Positions 7,728-19,500 of a stretch of 64,000 bases of DNA are shown one piece after another. How positions within the stretch are numbered: the stretch's first letter is position 1; each line of letters starts with the position of its first letter. Origin of the DNA: Sulfitobacter sp. S190 (GTDB taxonomy: Bacteria > Pseudomonadota > Alphaproteobacteria > Rhodobacterales > Rhodobacteraceae); NCBI RefSeq assembly GCF_025141935.1, contig NZ_CP081120.1, positions 1,116,001 through 1,180,000 on the forward strand. Reading direction: 5' to 3'. A program made the position numbers and the translations under genes. The notes beneath the pieces are model-generated. The model saw only the letters and a list, made by a program, of their open reading frames with translations. It was not told the origin of the DNA and made no database searches.

Positions 7728-8758
7728 TGCAGACGGCGGTGCACTCGGAGGTGATGGATGTGCTGTGCCCGATGCATCTGCGGCTGGATGGCGCGGGACG
7801 GATCACGCATCTGGGCCCGACGCTGCGCAAGATCGCGCAGGCATCCGAGGTGTTGGGCAAACCGCTGTGGCAGGCATTCGACGTGACGCGGCCGCGCGAT
7901 GTCGGCAGTCTGGCGGCGCTTGCCTGCGCGCCGCAGGGCAAATTGCAACTGCGCCTGCGCGAGGGCGAGGCGATGCAGCTCAAGGGCGTTTTCGTACCGG
8001 TGCCGGGGGCGGCGGCGGGATCGATCATCAACCTGTCGTTCGGCATTTCGGTGATCGACGCGGTCAGCCGATACGCGCTGACCAATGCCGATTTCGCCGC
8101 GACCGATCTGGCCATCGAGACGCTGTATCTGGTGGAGGCGCAATCCGCCGCGATGCACGCGTCGCAACAGTTGAACCGGCGGTTGCAGGGCGCCAAGGTC
8201 GCGGCGGAAGAACAGGCGTTCACCGACACGTTGACCGGGCTGAAGAACCGCCGCGCGCTGGACCATGTGCTGGAGCGGTTGCTGGTGGCCAAGCTGGGGT
8301 TCGCGGTGATGCACATCGATCTGGATTATTTCAAGGCCGTCAACGACACGCTGGGCCACGGCGCGGGCGATCACGTGTTGCAGGTCGTGGCCGCGGCGAT
8401 GGTCGAGGAAACCCGCAGCGGTGACACCGTGGCGCGCGTGGGGGGCGATGAATTTACCGTGGTGCTGCCCGATGTGCGCGATGTGACCACGCTGGAGGCG
8501 GTGGGCCGCCGCATCATCAGCCGCATCGAGGAGCCGATCAGCTACCGCGATCATACCTGCGAGATTTCGGCCAGCATCGGCACCGTGTGGATACAGGCCA
8601 GCCAGTCGCCCACCCGCGAGGCGCTGCTGGAGGATGCGGATATCGCGCTTTATGCCTCGAAGCACCGCGGACGGGCGCAGCAGACGGTGTATTCGCCCGA
8701 TTTGCGCGACGACGCGGCGGTGGCATCGGCCGACTCAAACGCGGAGCGCGGGCGGTAG
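7724..8758 (+). CDS. HNOBA-GGDEF diguanylate cyclase
   Basis: A 344-residue output partner of the H-NOX protein. Residues 15-130 form an HNOBA/PAS-like domain (PMHLRLDGAGRITHLGP, then GKPLWQAFDVTRPR). A helical linker (about 135-170) leads into a GGDEF domain with the intact active site GGDEF at residues 240-244 and an RxxD inhibitory site (RSGD) five residues before it. It should make cyclic di-GMP. The ATGA overlap with the H-NOX gene indicates co-translation, and H-NOX/DGC pairs usually adjust cyclase activity. Given the lesion in the H-NOX protein, regulation may be altered. Confidence 0.9.
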   Translation: MMQTAVHSEVMDVLCPMHLRLDGAGRITHLGPTLRKIAQASEVLGKPLWQAFDVTRPRDVGSLAALACAPQGKLQLRLREGEAMQLKGVFVPVPGAAAGSIINLSFGISVIDAVSRYALTNADFAATDLAIETLYLVEAQSAAMHASQQLNRRLQGAKVAAEEQAFTDTLTGLKNRRALDHVLERLLVAKLGFAVMHIDLDYFKAVNDTLGHGAGDHVLQVVAAAMVEETRSGDTVARVGGDEFTVVLPDVRDVTTLEAVGRRIISRIEEPISYRDHTCEISASIGTVWIQASQSPTREALLEDADIALYASKHRGRAQQTVYSPDLRDDAAVASADSNAERGR

Positions 8759-8792
8759 GACCGGCGTGGAAAGGGGAGCCTGTGCCACCGGA

Positions 8793-8811
8793 GCACCGGC
8801 CAGACCGGTGC
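8793..8811. other. Hairpin in the 163-bp gap before the polysaccharide locus
   Basis: GCACCGG-CCAGA-CCGGTGC, a perfect 7-bp stem with a 5-nt loop, 35 bp after the cyclase stop. No T-run follows, so it is at best a weak terminator. The rest of the gap (8759-8921) shows nothing recognisable. Confidence 0.35.
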
Positions 8812-8921
8812 GGGCCAAGACCCACAGGCCCCGAGCGCCGCAGCCGATTTGCCGCGCCCGGGGGCCAAAGCATGCCGCACCGGTGGACCGGCGGCCACGA
8901 CTGACGTAAAGGCATGGGGGT

Positions 8922-9968
8922 ATGATGACACCGCGTTCCTTTTTTTCCCGCGTGGCCCGACGGCTGGCCGAGCGCCGCCGCCGCGCCCGTTTTGCCGCCG
9001 CGCTGGAGCATATCCACGGGGCGGATTTCCACGTGCCGCGGGACGCGGTGCTGGCCATCGTGCTGGTGCGGGACGGATCCTACTATATGGATGCGTTTTT
9101 CGACTATTACCGCGCGATGGGGGTGACGCATTTCGCGTTTTTCGACAACGGGTCGACCGATGACACGCTGGCGCGGATCAGGGCAGAGCCGAACACCGTC
9201 ATCGACCGGGCGGTGCTGCCGCTGGCGCAATACGAGGATTTGATGCGGGGGTATCCTGCGCAGACCTACGGCGCCGACCGGTGGTGTCTTTATGTCGATA
9301 TGGACGAGCAGTTTGATTTCGAGGGCCGCGCGCGCATCGGCATCGACGGGCTGGTGGGGTATTTGCGGGCGCGGGGCGATACCGCGCTGGTGGCGCAGAT
9401 GCTCGAGATGTTTCCCGTAACGCCGTTGCGGGCGGCGGATGATCTGGATTTCGAACAGGCGCTGGCGGCGTTTGACCACTATGACATCAGCACCGTGGAG
9501 CGCAGACCCTATCATGCGCCGGAGATTCCCTTTGCGGCGCTGCTGCGCGACAACACGATCCCCGACGCGCGGATCGATTTCTGCTTTGGCGGCGTGCGGG
9601 GGCGCGTTTTTGGCGAGACGTGCTGTCTCACGAAGCATCCGCTGATCTTTAACGGGCCGGGTGTGACACCGGCGCCGCATCCGCATCTGTCCCAAGGGGT
9701 GGTGTGCAGCGATATGACGGCGGTGATCCGGCACTATAAATTCGCGGGCGGCGGGCTGGCGCGGGATATCGCGTCAAGTGGTACGGCCGATCTGGATCAC
9801 GGGGAAGATGCCGCGCGGGCGCGGGTTGCGGCGCGGGATCCGGATGTGACGCTGTATTCCGCGGCCGCGCGGCGCTGGGCCGGGATCGCCCCGTTGCAGC
9901 AGGCCGGGTTTCTGGTGCCCTCGGCGGGGTATAATGCCTATCTGGCGTCCCGCGAGGGCGGGGCATGA
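8922..9968 (+). CDS. Glycosyltransferase family 2-like protein (Glyco_tranf_2_4 type)
   Basis: A 348-residue protein with the pattern FFDYYRAMGVTHFAFFDNGS, typical of the cytosolic family-2-like glycosyltransferases of the Glyco_tranf_2_4 type, and a DMDEQFDF acidic motif that would bind metal and nucleotide sugar. There is no signal peptide or transmembrane segment. ATG at 8922 or 8925 are both possible. It overlaps the next glycosyltransferase by 4 nt and opens the exopolysaccharide locus. Donor and acceptor sugars are unknown. Confidence 0.8.
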   Translation: MMTPRSFFSRVARRLAERRRRARFAAALEHIHGADFHVPRDAVLAIVLVRDGSYYMDAFFDYYRAMGVTHFAFFDNGSTDDTLARIRAEPNTVIDRAVLPLAQYEDLMRGYPAQTYGADRWCLYVDMDEQFDFEGRARIGIDGLVGYLRARGDTALVAQMLEMFPVTPLRAADDLDFEQALAAFDHYDISTVERRPYHAPEIPFAALLRDNTIPDARIDFCFGGVRGRVFGETCCLTKHPLIFNGPGVTPAPHPHLSQGVVCSDMTAVIRHYKFAGGGLARDIASSGTADLDHGEDAARARVAARDPDVTLYSAAARRWAGIAPLQQAGFLVPSAGYNAYLASREGGA

Positions 9969-10906
9969 GTGTCGCGGCGGTGGTGATTGGCCGCAACGAG
10001 GGGGCGCGTCTGCTGGCCTGTCTGGATGCTTTGGGCGGGATCGACACGGTGATTTACGTCGATAGCGGATCGACGGACGGGTCGGTTGCGGCGGCGCAGG
10101 CGCGCGGCGCGACGGTGGTCGCCCTGGATATGACGCAGCCCTTCACCGCCGCGCGGGCGCGCAATGCGGGGCTGGCCGCGGTGCCCGACGCGGTTGAGAT
10201 GGTGCAGTTTCTGGACGGCGATTGCGTGATGCAGCCCGGGTGGCTGGCGACGGCGCGGGCGTTTCTGGACGCGCGGCCGGATGTGGCCGTGGTCTGCGGA
10301 CGGCGACGCGAGACCGAGCCGCAGGCGTCGGTGTACAACCGCCTGATCGACGCGGAATGGGACACGCCGGTCGGCGAGGCGCGGGCCTGCGGGGGCGATG
10401 CGCTGATGCGGGTGGCCCTCCTGCGGGCGGTGGGCGGCTACCGCGCGGATCTGATCGCGGGAGAAGAGCCCGAGCTGTGCATCCGTCTGCGCGCGGCGGG
10501 CTGGAAGATATGGCGCATTGGCGCCGAGATGACGGCCCACGATGCCCAGATCACCCGGTTTGCCCAGTGGTGGCAGCGCAGCAGGCGGGCCGGTCATGCC
10601 TTTGCCGAAGGGGCCGCGCTGCACGGTGGCCCGCCCGAGCGCCATTGGGTCCGCGAAACGCGGCGGGCGCTGGTTTTCGGGCTGGCGCTGCCGGTGGCGA
10701 TTGTGGCGCTGGCCATGGTGGCGGGGCCGTGGGCGCATGTGCTTGGCCTGATCTATCCGGTGCAGGTATTGCGGTTGGCCCCGCGGATGGGGCTGGTGCC
10801 TGCGGTCTTCAATGTCACCGGCAAATTCGCGGAGGCGCAGGGCGCATTGGGGTATTATCTGCGTCGGTGGACCGGCGGGCAGCGGCGGTTGATCGAGTAC
10901 AAGTGA
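9965..10906 (+). CDS. Family 2 glycosyltransferase with C-terminal membrane segments
   Basis: A 313-residue GT-A fold enzyme: VAAVVIGRNEG at the N-terminus, YVDSGSTDGS for nucleotide binding, FLDGDC as the DxD-type metal site, then GGYR....GEEPELCIRLR as the acceptor region. Two hydrophobic stretches near residues 235-265 suggest membrane attachment. Its TGA (10904-10906) abuts the TCA stop of the convergent gene with no gap. Probably adds one sugar to a lipid-linked repeat unit. Confidence 0.85.
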   Translation: MSVAAVVIGRNEGARLLACLDALGGIDTVIYVDSGSTDGSVAAAQARGATVVALDMTQPFTAARARNAGLAAVPDAVEMVQFLDGDCVMQPGWLATARAFLDARPDVAVVCGRRRETEPQASVYNRLIDAEWDTPVGEARACGGDALMRVALLRAVGGYRADLIAGEEPELCIRLRAAGWKIWRIGAEMTAHDAQITRFAQWWQRSRRAGHAFAEGAALHGGPPERHWVRETRRALVFGLALPVAIVALAMVAGPWAHVLGLIYPVQVLRLAPRMGLVPAVFNVTGKFAEAQGALGYYLRRWTGGQRRLIEYK

Positions 10907-11659
10907 TCAGCGGCGGCGCTGGCGCAGTGCCTGGCCCGCAAGCCCCGGCAGGATCGCGAAGCATTTGGCGTAGCGCGGCACCATGCGCCGCGGGCTTTGC
11001 AGCGCGCGCCAGAGCCATTCGAGCGCCAGCATCCGCATCAGACGCGGTGCGCGGACCTGATGACCTGCCAGAAAGTCGAGCCCAGCACCGATGGAGGCAA
11101 ACCCGATATGGGGGCAGTGCCGCGCGGCGTGGGCGGCGAAAAGTTCTTGCTTCGGGGCGCCCAGCGCGATAAAGCACAAGCCTGCGCCGCTGCGCCCGAG
11201 CATGTCGCAGATGGCATCGGCATCGCCGCCGGTGGGGTCAAACCCGTAGGCGGGCGCGTGGCATAGGGCGATCGACAGCCCCGGCACACGCTGGCGCAAC
11301 GCCTCGGCCGCGGCGGCGAGTGCGGCGTCCGAGCTGCCCATGAGGGCCACGGGCGTGCGGGTTTCGGCGGCAAGCGTGCACAGCGGCAGGATCAGATCGG
11401 AGCCCGGCATCAGCGCCACGGGCCTGCGCGCCAGCCGTGACAGCCACACGACCGGCCGGCCGTCCGCGACAATCAGATCGTGACGGGCGTAGGCCTCGGC
11501 GAAGCGGGGGTCATTGGGCAGTTTCGTCAGGTGGTCGAGATTGAGGGTGGCCAGCGCGAATCCGCGCTGTTCCGCCATGCGGGCGCGCACGGTGCGAAAC
11601 AATTGCTTGCGTGTCGCCACATTGATCTCGACCGAGTAACCAGTGCCGCCAAATTTCAT
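10907..11659 (-). CDS. WecG/TagA/CpsF family glycosyltransferase
   Basis: A 250-residue GT26 enzyme. Signature segments are TLNLDHL near residue 40, ADGRPVVWLSRL, and LGAPKQELFA....IGAGLDFLAG near residues 165-200. This family adds the second sugar (for example N-acetylmannosaminuronate or glucose) to an undecaprenyl-linked primer. The ATG at 11659 is preferred over an in-frame GTG at 11671. It is transcribed against the two preceding glycosyltransferases and diverges from the polymerase-like gene. Confidence 0.85.
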   Translation of the reverse strand: MKFGGTGYSVEINVATRKQLFRTVRARMAEQRGFALATLNLDHLTKLPNDPRFAEAYARHDLIVADGRPVVWLSRLARRPVALMPGSDLILPLCTLAAETRTPVALMGSSDAALAAAAEALRQRVPGLSIALCHAPAYGFDPTGGDADAICDMLGRSGAGLCFIALGAPKQELFAAHAARHCPHIGFASIGAGLDFLAGHQVRAPRLMRMLALEWLWRALQSPRRMVPRYAKCFAILPGLAGQALRQRRR

Positions 11660-11865
11660 CGCCCCGCGCACCCCGTCACGGCGCGGCTTGTGCCGTGCGG
11701 CGCGATGAAATAATCGGATTTTTCAAACATAACAGATACTTCCGGCCTGCGGTGTGGGGGCGGCGTGGGGTTCTTGCCCAAAGTACCGTGATGACACGGA
11801 CCTGCCTAGAGTGTATGTGCAAAGGTCTCGGGACGTTGTTTGCGAAGCTGTCTGGAAAGGGGCGG

Positions 11866-13326
11866 ATGCCCAACGCGATTGCATATCTGGCGCTGCTGGC
11901 CTGGCCGATGGTCTGTCTGGTGATGTTCCGCACCCTGCGGGTGGAGCGGGCGCTGATCTGGTCGATCGTGGGGGGGTATTTGCTGCTGCCGCCGCTGGCG
12001 GAGTTCAATCTGCCGCTGGTGCCTGCGCTGGACAAGGTGTCGATCCCCAGTGTCGCGGCGCTGGCGATATTGGTGCTGGCGACGTCGCACAAGGTGCATT
12101 TGTGGCCCGAAGGCAGGGTGGCGCGGGTGCTGGTCGTGGGGTTCGTGCTGTGTGCGGTGCCCACGGTGATGACCAACCGCGAACCGATCTTTTTCGAGGT
12201 GCTGTCGAACGCCGATCCGATCCTGTTTCTGGTGGACGCTCTGCCGGGGCAATCGATCCGCGATATCGGGTCGGTGTTGATCGCGCAGATGCTGGTGCTG
12301 GTGCCGTTCCTGCTGGCCCGGCAGTTCCTGTCGACCGAAGAGGGGCTGCGCGATGTGCTGGTGGTGTTGATGCTGGCGGGCTGTGCGTATTCGGTGCTGG
12401 CACTGATCGAAATCCGGTTCAGCCCGCAGATGAACGTGTGGACCTACGGGTTTTTCCAGCACAGTTTTGCCCAGACGATCCGCGGCGGCGGCTACAGGCC
12501 CATTGTTTTCCTGCCCCACGGGCTGTGGCTGGCGCTGTTTTTCTGCACCAGCATGATGGCCGCCGTGGCACTGGCGCGGGTGACGCCCAAGCTGGACCGG
12601 TGGAAGGCGCTGGGCGTGGCGCTGTATCTGTTTGCCATTCTCATCCTGTGCAAGAGCGCCGCGGCGGCGGCCTACGGAGTTTTGCTGTTGCCGGTTGTCC
12701 TGTTCGCGCCGCGCCGGTGGCAGATCGCGCTGGCCACGTGTTTTGCGCTGGTGGCGGTCACCTATCCGATGCTGCGCAACCTTGGCGCCATTCCGACCGA
12801 GCAGATCGTCGCACAGATCGAGACGGTCAATCCCGCCCGCGCGCAATCGCTGGAATACCGGTTCGACAACGAAGAACAGCTGTTGGGCCGGGCCGCGCAA
12901 AAGCCGCTGTTCGGGTGGAGCGGGTGGGGCCGCAGCCTGATCCGCGACGCGGAGACGGGACAGATCCTGTCGATCCCGGATGGCCGGTGGATCATTGTGT
13001 TCGGGTCGTTCGGGTGGTTGGGGTACTTGTGCGAATTCGGCTTGTTGTCGCTGCCGATCCTGTTGCTGGCGCGCAATGCGTGGCGTCGCGACCACGCGGC
13101 GGCGCTGTCGCCCTATATCGGGGTGATGGCGCTGATCCTTGGGATCACGTTGATGGACATGCTGCTCAACGCGACGCTGACGCCGGTGACATGGCTGTGT
13201 GCGGGGGCGGTTCTGGGCTATGCGGAGCGGCTCAATCCGCGCCGTGCGGTGCGCCCGCGGCATGCGCTGCGCCACCGCCCGCTGATGGACGGGCCCGCGT
13301 CGGTCGGCAAGCGCACCATTTTATAG
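11866..13326 (+). CDS. O-antigen ligase/polymerase (Wzy/WaaL)-like membrane protein
   Basis: A 486-residue polytopic membrane protein with many hydrophobic helices and one large soluble loop between about residues 300 and 390, the usual shape of Wzy polymerases and O-antigen ligases. The loop contains YRFDNEEQLLGRAAQKPLFGW, resembling the conserved loop that precedes a GW.....S ligase motif. The ATG at 11866 has AAAGG upstream and places the first membrane helix at the N-terminus; the longer in-frame extension is rejected. It sits 255 bp before the PKS and probably polymerises or ligates the glycan. Which of the two it does cannot be told. Confidence 0.7.
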   Translation: MPNAIAYLALLAWPMVCLVMFRTLRVERALIWSIVGGYLLLPPLAEFNLPLVPALDKVSIPSVAALAILVLATSHKVHLWPEGRVARVLVVGFVLCAVPTVMTNREPIFFEVLSNADPILFLVDALPGQSIRDIGSVLIAQMLVLVPFLLARQFLSTEEGLRDVLVVLMLAGCAYSVLALIEIRFSPQMNVWTYGFFQHSFAQTIRGGGYRPIVFLPHGLWLALFFCTSMMAAVALARVTPKLDRWKALGVALYLFAILILCKSAAAAAYGVLLLPVVLFAPRRWQIALATCFALVAVTYPMLRNLGAIPTEQIVAQIETVNPARAQSLEYRFDNEEQLLGRAAQKPLFGWSGWGRSLIRDAETGQILSIPDGRWIIVFGSFGWLGYLCEFGLLSLPILLLARNAWRRDHAAALSPYIGVMALILGITLMDMLLNATLTPVTWLCAGAVLGYAERLNPRRAVRPRHALRHRPLMDGPASVGKRTIL

Positions 13327-13581
13327 CACCGCTGCCAGCGGGCCGTGCGAATCCGCAAATGCGGCACGATTGTTTCGCCCAATTCCCAAAACCTGTGCCG
13401 CCGCGGGTTTTGTTGCGGTAGGCTTGGCTCTGCGGTATGATGCGGTATTGAATAAAAGACTATAAATTCAAGGGACACGGGGCGGGATCGGTCCCGTTTG
13501 CGAGGGGTTGGCCTGTTGCGGCGGGTCGGGATTTGTTAAGGTATTTCGGGGGCCCTGTCGGCGGATGCGCGGACATTGGGG
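13327..13581. promoter_or_regulatory. 255-bp promoter region of the PKS-NRPS operon with phased repeats
   Basis: An AT-rich block (TTGAATAAAAGACTATAAAT, 13448-13467) lies about 115 bp before the PKS start and could hold a promoter. Just upstream the hexamer GCGGTA occurs at 13415-13420, 13432-13437 and 13442-13447. The last two, extended as GCGGTAT, are exactly 10 bp apart, on the same helix face. These are likely regulator contacts for the seven-gene operon. No known consensus was recognised. Confidence 0.45.
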
Positions 13582-16500
13582 ATGGACGTTATGAAGGATC
13601 ACGGTCGCGGCACAATCGGGGCGGGCGAAGAGATTGCCATTGTCGGCATGGCCGTCAACGTGCCCGGTGCGGCCACGGTGCAGGACTACTGGCGCAATTT
13701 GCAGGGTGGCATCAGTTCGATCCGCACGCTGTCCGAAGCCGAACTGCTGGCTGCGGGAGAGACCCCCGAAACCATCGCCCGCAAGAATTATGTGCGCGCG
13801 GCCGCCGATCTGGCGGGGTTCGACACGTTCGATGCGGAGTTCTTCGGGTTTTCGCCCAAGGATGCCGCGATCCTTGACCCACAGCATCGCAAGTTTCTCG
13901 AGGTTGCTTGGGAGGCGATGGAGCAGGCGGGCCATGTGCCCGAAACCGTGCCCGGCCCCATCGGGGTTTACGCAGGCTGCGGCATGGGGAGCTATTTCTA
14001 TTTCAACATCTGCTCGAACCCCGAACTGGTCGACGATGTGGGCATGTTCCTGCTGCGCCACACCGGCAACGACAAGGATTTCCTGTCGACGCGGGTGAGC
14101 CATGTGTTCGACCTGACCGGCCCGTCGATCAACCTGCAGACGGCCTGTTCGACATCGCTGGTCGCGATCCACTATGCGGCGGCGGCGCTGCGCGCGGGCG
14201 AGATCGACATGGCGCTGGCGGGCGGTGTGACCATCGAGCTGCCGCAGGGACGGGGGTATCTGTTCAAGGAAAACGAGATCCTGTCGCCCGACGGAGAGTG
14301 CCACGCCTTTGACCACCGCGCCCAAGGCACGGTTTTCGGGTCGGGCGCGGGCTGTGTCGCGCTCAAGCGGCTGTCGGATGCGCAGGCGGACGGCGATCAC
14401 ATCTGGGCGGTGCTCAAGGGATCTGCGGTCAACAATGACGGGGCGGCCAAGGCGGGATATCTCGCGCCGTCGGTGGACGGGCAGTCGGCGGCGATCGGCA
14501 GGGCGCTGGAGGCGGCAGGCATGTCGCCAGAGGCCATCGGGATGGTCGAGTGCCACGGCACCGGCACCTATCTGGGCGATCCCATCGAAGTCGCCGCGCT
14601 GAGCGATGCGTGGTCCGCGCACACCGACAAGCGCGATTTCTGCCGCATCGGGTCGGTCAAGACCAACATCGGCCATCTGGACACGGCTGCGGGCGTGGCC
14701 GGGCTGGTCAAGGCGGCGCTGTCGTTGCACCACGAGGCGATGCCGCCGTCGCTGGGGTTCGAGGCACCCAATCCGGCGATTGATTTCGCCAGCAGCCCGT
14801 TTTCGGTCAACGACCGGCTGACGGCATGGCCGCGCGGGGACAGCCCGCGCCACGCCGCGATCAACGCGCTGGGCGTCGGGGGTACGAATGCCCACGCCAT
14901 CCTGGCGGAGGCGCCGGCGCCCGCAGCCACCGACGAGAGCGACTTTCCCTTCCATCCGCTGGTCATTTCCGCGCGGTCGAAAGCGGCGCTGGATGCCAAT
15001 GCCGCCGCACTTGCCGCGCATTTGCGGGCCGATCCCGACTGTGATCTGGCCGATGTGGCCTTTACGCTGAAAAACGGGCGGCGCGGGTTCGAGCACCGCC
15101 GCGTGCTGGTCGCCGAGACCGCAGCACAGGCCGCGCAGATGCTGGAGGACGCCGACCCGCGGCAGGTGTTCACCCACACGCGGCTGGGCGATGATCCCGG
15201 TGTGGTGTTCATGTTCCCCGGTGGGGGCGCCCAGTATCCCGGCATGGCGCGTGACCTGTACGAGACGGAGCCGGTTTTTGCCGACGTGATGGACCGCGGG
15301 CTGGACCATCTGGCGGGACAGCTGGACTATGATATCCGCGCCCTGTGGCTGCCCGCGCCCGAGGCACAGGCCGCCGCCGAAGAGACGCTCAAGCAGCCGT
15401 CGGTTCAACTGCCGCTGATCGCGATCACCGAATACGCGCTGGCGCAGTTGTGGATCAGCTGGGGCGTGGCGCCGGTGGCGATGGTGGGCCATTCGATGGG
15501 TGAAAACGTGGCTGCCTGTCTTGCCGGTGTGATGGGGTTCGAGGATCTGATCGATCTGGTGCTGCTGCGCGGACGCCTGTTCGACAGCGTGCCCGCGGGC
15601 GGCATGATCAGCGTGCCGCTGTCGCAAGAGGCGCTGATGCCCTACCTTGGGGATGATCTGGATATCGCGTCGGTCAACGGCCCCGAGCTGACCGCGGTGT
15701 CCGGCCCCGATGCGGCTTTGGAGGCTTTGGCAGAGCGGCTTCGGGCCGATGGCATCGACAGCCAGCGCATCGCCATCGATATCGCCGCCCACAGCCGCAT
15801 GCTGGAGCCGATCCTCGCCGAGTACCGCGCGTTTCTGGCGGGTCTGGACCTGCAGCCGCCGCGCCTGCCGTTCATGTCCAACCGCACCGGTCAGCAGATC
15901 ACACCGGCGCAGGCCACGGACCCTGAATACTGGGTCGACCAGCTGCGCAACACGGTGCGTTTCGCCGATTGCATCACTACGCTGTCGGCAGACGAAAAGC
16001 GCGTGTTCCTGGAGGTCGGGCCGGGCAAGGCGCTGTCGTCGCTGGCGCAGATGTCGCCCGCCGTGTCGCCCGCTCAGGTGCTGAGCAGCCTGCGCCACCC
16101 CGATCAGGCGGTGGCCGATGACGTGTATTTCATGGGGATCATCGGGCGTTTGTGGGCCTGCGGGGTCGAGGCCGACTGGGCCCAGATCTGGGGCGAGGCG
16201 CGCCGCGCGCGGGTGGTGCTGCCGACCTACCAGTTCCAGCGCAGCCCCTATTTTATCACCCCCGGCACCGCGCAGGCGGCCAGTGCCGAAGCCCCCCTGC
16301 GCCGGATGGACGATATTGCCGACTGGGGGGCCGTGCCCGGCTGGCGGCCCCGTTTTGCAGATGTGGATGCCGATCCCGATGCGGCGCTGCGGGCCGCGCG
16401 CGACGATGTGTGGCTGGTATTTGCCGACGCCTTCGGGGTGGCCGAACCGGTGGTCCGCCGTTTGCGCGATGCGGGCGCGCGGGTTTGTACCGTCACCGCC

Positions 16501-19500
16501 GGTGACAGTTTTGCGCGCCTGTCGCAGGACCGTTTCCAGCTGGCCCCCGAACAGGGGCGCGACGGGTATGACCAGCTTTTTGCCGCGTTGCAGGAGGCGG
16601 GCGATCTGCCCACGCGGATCGCGCATTTCTGGCAGATCACCGAAGGCACGCCGCACCGCCCGGGCAGCAGCTTCTTTGACCGCAATCTGGAGCAGGGGTT
16701 CTATAGCCTGCTGTGGCTGGGGCAGGTGTTGGCCGATCAGGAGCCGGGTGGCCCCGCGCGTCACCTGACCGTGTTGACCAATGGCGCGGTTGCCGTGGCG
16801 GGTGAACCGGTGCCGCATCCCGAAAAGGCGATGATCAGCGGCCCGGTGGGGGTCTTGCCCCGCGAGGTTGCGGGGCTGACCTGTTCGAGCCTCGATCTGG
16901 AGGTGGCGCAGGCGCAGGCCGCTCCGGTGGCGGGATGGTTCGCCCGCGCGGTGCCCGAAACGGCCCATGACCTGACGCAGCCGGTGCTGGACGAGCTGCT
17001 CGCCACTGCGGGCAACCGTGTGGCGGCCCTGCGGGGCGCACGGCGGTTGGAGCAGAGATACCGCGAGACGCGTCTGCCTGAGGTCGACGCGGATACGCCC
17101 GCGTTCCGCGACGGTGGCACTTATTTGATAACAGGCGGTTTCGGGGGCATCGGCCAGACGATTGCCGCGGATCTGCTGACGCGTCACGCGGCGCGGGTTG
17201 TGCTGTTGAGCCGTGTCGCCATGCCCGCCCGTGTCGACTGGGCGCGGACCTTGGCCGGGGGCAGACCCGCGTCCGAGCGTGTGCTGCGCCAGATCAGGGC
17301 GGTGGAGCGGTTGGAGGCCCTGGGCGGATCGGTCGAGGTGCGCCACGCGGATGTGGTCAACATCGCGCAGATGCGCAAGGTCATCGAGGCCCTGCAGGAC
17401 GCGGGCGGCATCGACGGCGTCATTCACGCGGCAGGCACGCTGGACGATGCGCCGGTGCTGGGCAAGACGCAGGCGCAGGTGGATGCGGTGCTGGCGCCCA
17501 AGGTGCAGGGCCTGCGGGTGCTCGACCAGCTGTTGCCCGACGGGGCGGTTGATCTGATGGTGCTTTTTGCCTCGACCTCGACGGCGACCCGCGCCGCGGG
17601 GCAGGTGGATTACGTGGCGGCCAACGCTTATCTCAACGCCTATGCGCAGGCGCGGCAGGGCGGTCAGACGCGGGTGGTTGCGGTGAACTGGGGCGTGTGG
17701 GCCGATGTCGGCATGGCCGCGCAGGCGGTGGGCACGAGCGCCCCCGACGCGCTGCCGCCGCGTCCGGTTGCGGGGGCATTGCTCGACACCCAAGAGATCA
17801 CCGCCGCGGGCGAGATCACGTTCGACACGGCGGTATCGGCGGACGGGATGTGGGTGCTGGACCAGCACCGGCTGTCGGACGGGCGGGCGGTGATGCCGGG
17901 CACGGGGATGATCGACACGCTGGCGCAGGCGGCGCGCGCGGTCGGCATGAGCGGCAGTTTCGCGCTGCGCGATCTGTATTTCCTGCGGGCGTTCGATGTG
18001 GCCGACGGGGCGGAGCGCGCGATGCGGGTGACGTTGGACCCGGACGCGGACGGTATGGCCGCAACGCTCCGGTCGGATTGTGTCTTCGGGGGCCGCAGCG
18101 GTTGGCAATTGCACGCGCAGGCGCAGCTGTGCGAGGCGAAGGACGCCGCGCAGACCATTGATTTGCAGGAGATTTCTGCGCGCTTGGGCGCGGTGGAGGA
18201 TGCGGGTGGCGCGCATATGCCATCCCCGCAAGAGGCGCATCTGAGGTTCGGGCCACAGTGGCAGGTCGTGCGGGCGCGGCAGATGGGGCAGACCGAGGGG
18301 CTCGCGCGGTTGACGCTGGAGGCGCAGACGCCCGAGGGGTTCGTCCTGCACCCCGGATTGCTGGATCTGGCGACGGGCTGGGCGATTGCGCTGGCGCCCG
18401 ATTATGACCCCGCCGACCTGTGGGTTCCGGTGTCTTACGGTGAAATCGTGGTGCATGGCGCCCTGCCGCGCGACATCTACAGCTGGATGCGGGTATCGGA
18501 CGGGGCAGGCGGCGACGCGCGGTTTGACGTGACGGTCACGGATGCCGACGGGGCGGTTCTGGTCGAGGTGCGCGATTTTGCGATGACACGGCTGGCGGGC
18601 GGATTTGCCGCCCAAGCCGCGCCACTGGATGCCCGCGAGGTGACATTCGACGCCGATCCGGATGCGCCACGTGCCCTGACCGAGGCCGAGGAGCGGTTGG
18701 CCTATCTGGTTGGTCAGGGGATCACCGCGGCGGAGGGGCCACGGGCACTGGCGCGCGCGCTGGCCGCGGATGTGCCGCAGGTCTACGTATCCTCGGTGCC
18801 GTTGGACGATCTGATTGCGCAGGCCGACGTGCCCCCGCGCGCGGCCCCCGGCGGCCAGAGTTTCGAGCGCACCGATCTGGACGGCTCGTTCGAGCCGCCG
18901 GAGGGTCCGGTGCAGCAAAAGCTGGCGCAGATGTGGGAAAACCTGCTGGGTGTGACACCGGTGGGTGCGCAGGACAGTTTCTTTGATCTGGGCGGCCATT
19001 CGTTGATCGCGGTGCGCCTGTTTGCGGCCGTGAAGCGCGAATTCGGTGTCGAATTTCCCATATCGATCCTGTTCGAGACCCCGACGATCGCGTCCCTGTC
19101 CGAGCGGATCGGCGTTCGCGAAGACACGGGCGCGCCTGCGGAAGACGCGGCGGATGCGCCGGTGCGTTTCACCTATCTGGTGCCGCTCAACGCCACGCGA
19201 CCGGCCAGCGCGCCGCCGCTTTTTGTCGTGGCGGGCATGTTCGGCAACGTGCTCAACCTGCGCCATTTGGCGCAGCAGCTGGCCCCGGACCGTGCGGTCT
19301 TCGGGCTGCAGGCGCGGGGGTTGATCGGCGATCACGCGCCCCACGAGACCATCGAAGCGGCCGCCGCCGCCTATATCGAGGAGCTGCGGCAGGTGCAGCC
19401 CGAGGGGCCGTATCTGTTGTCGGGGTTTTCGGGCGGGGGCATCACCGCCTACGAGATGGCGCAGCAGCTGCGTGCGGCAGGCCAGCGGGTGGCCGTGCTG

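Noticed and set aside
8759..8921. Short coding frames in the gap between the cyclase and the first GT
   Set aside because: Frames are Arg/Ala-rich shadows with no ribosome site; only a hairpin is supported.
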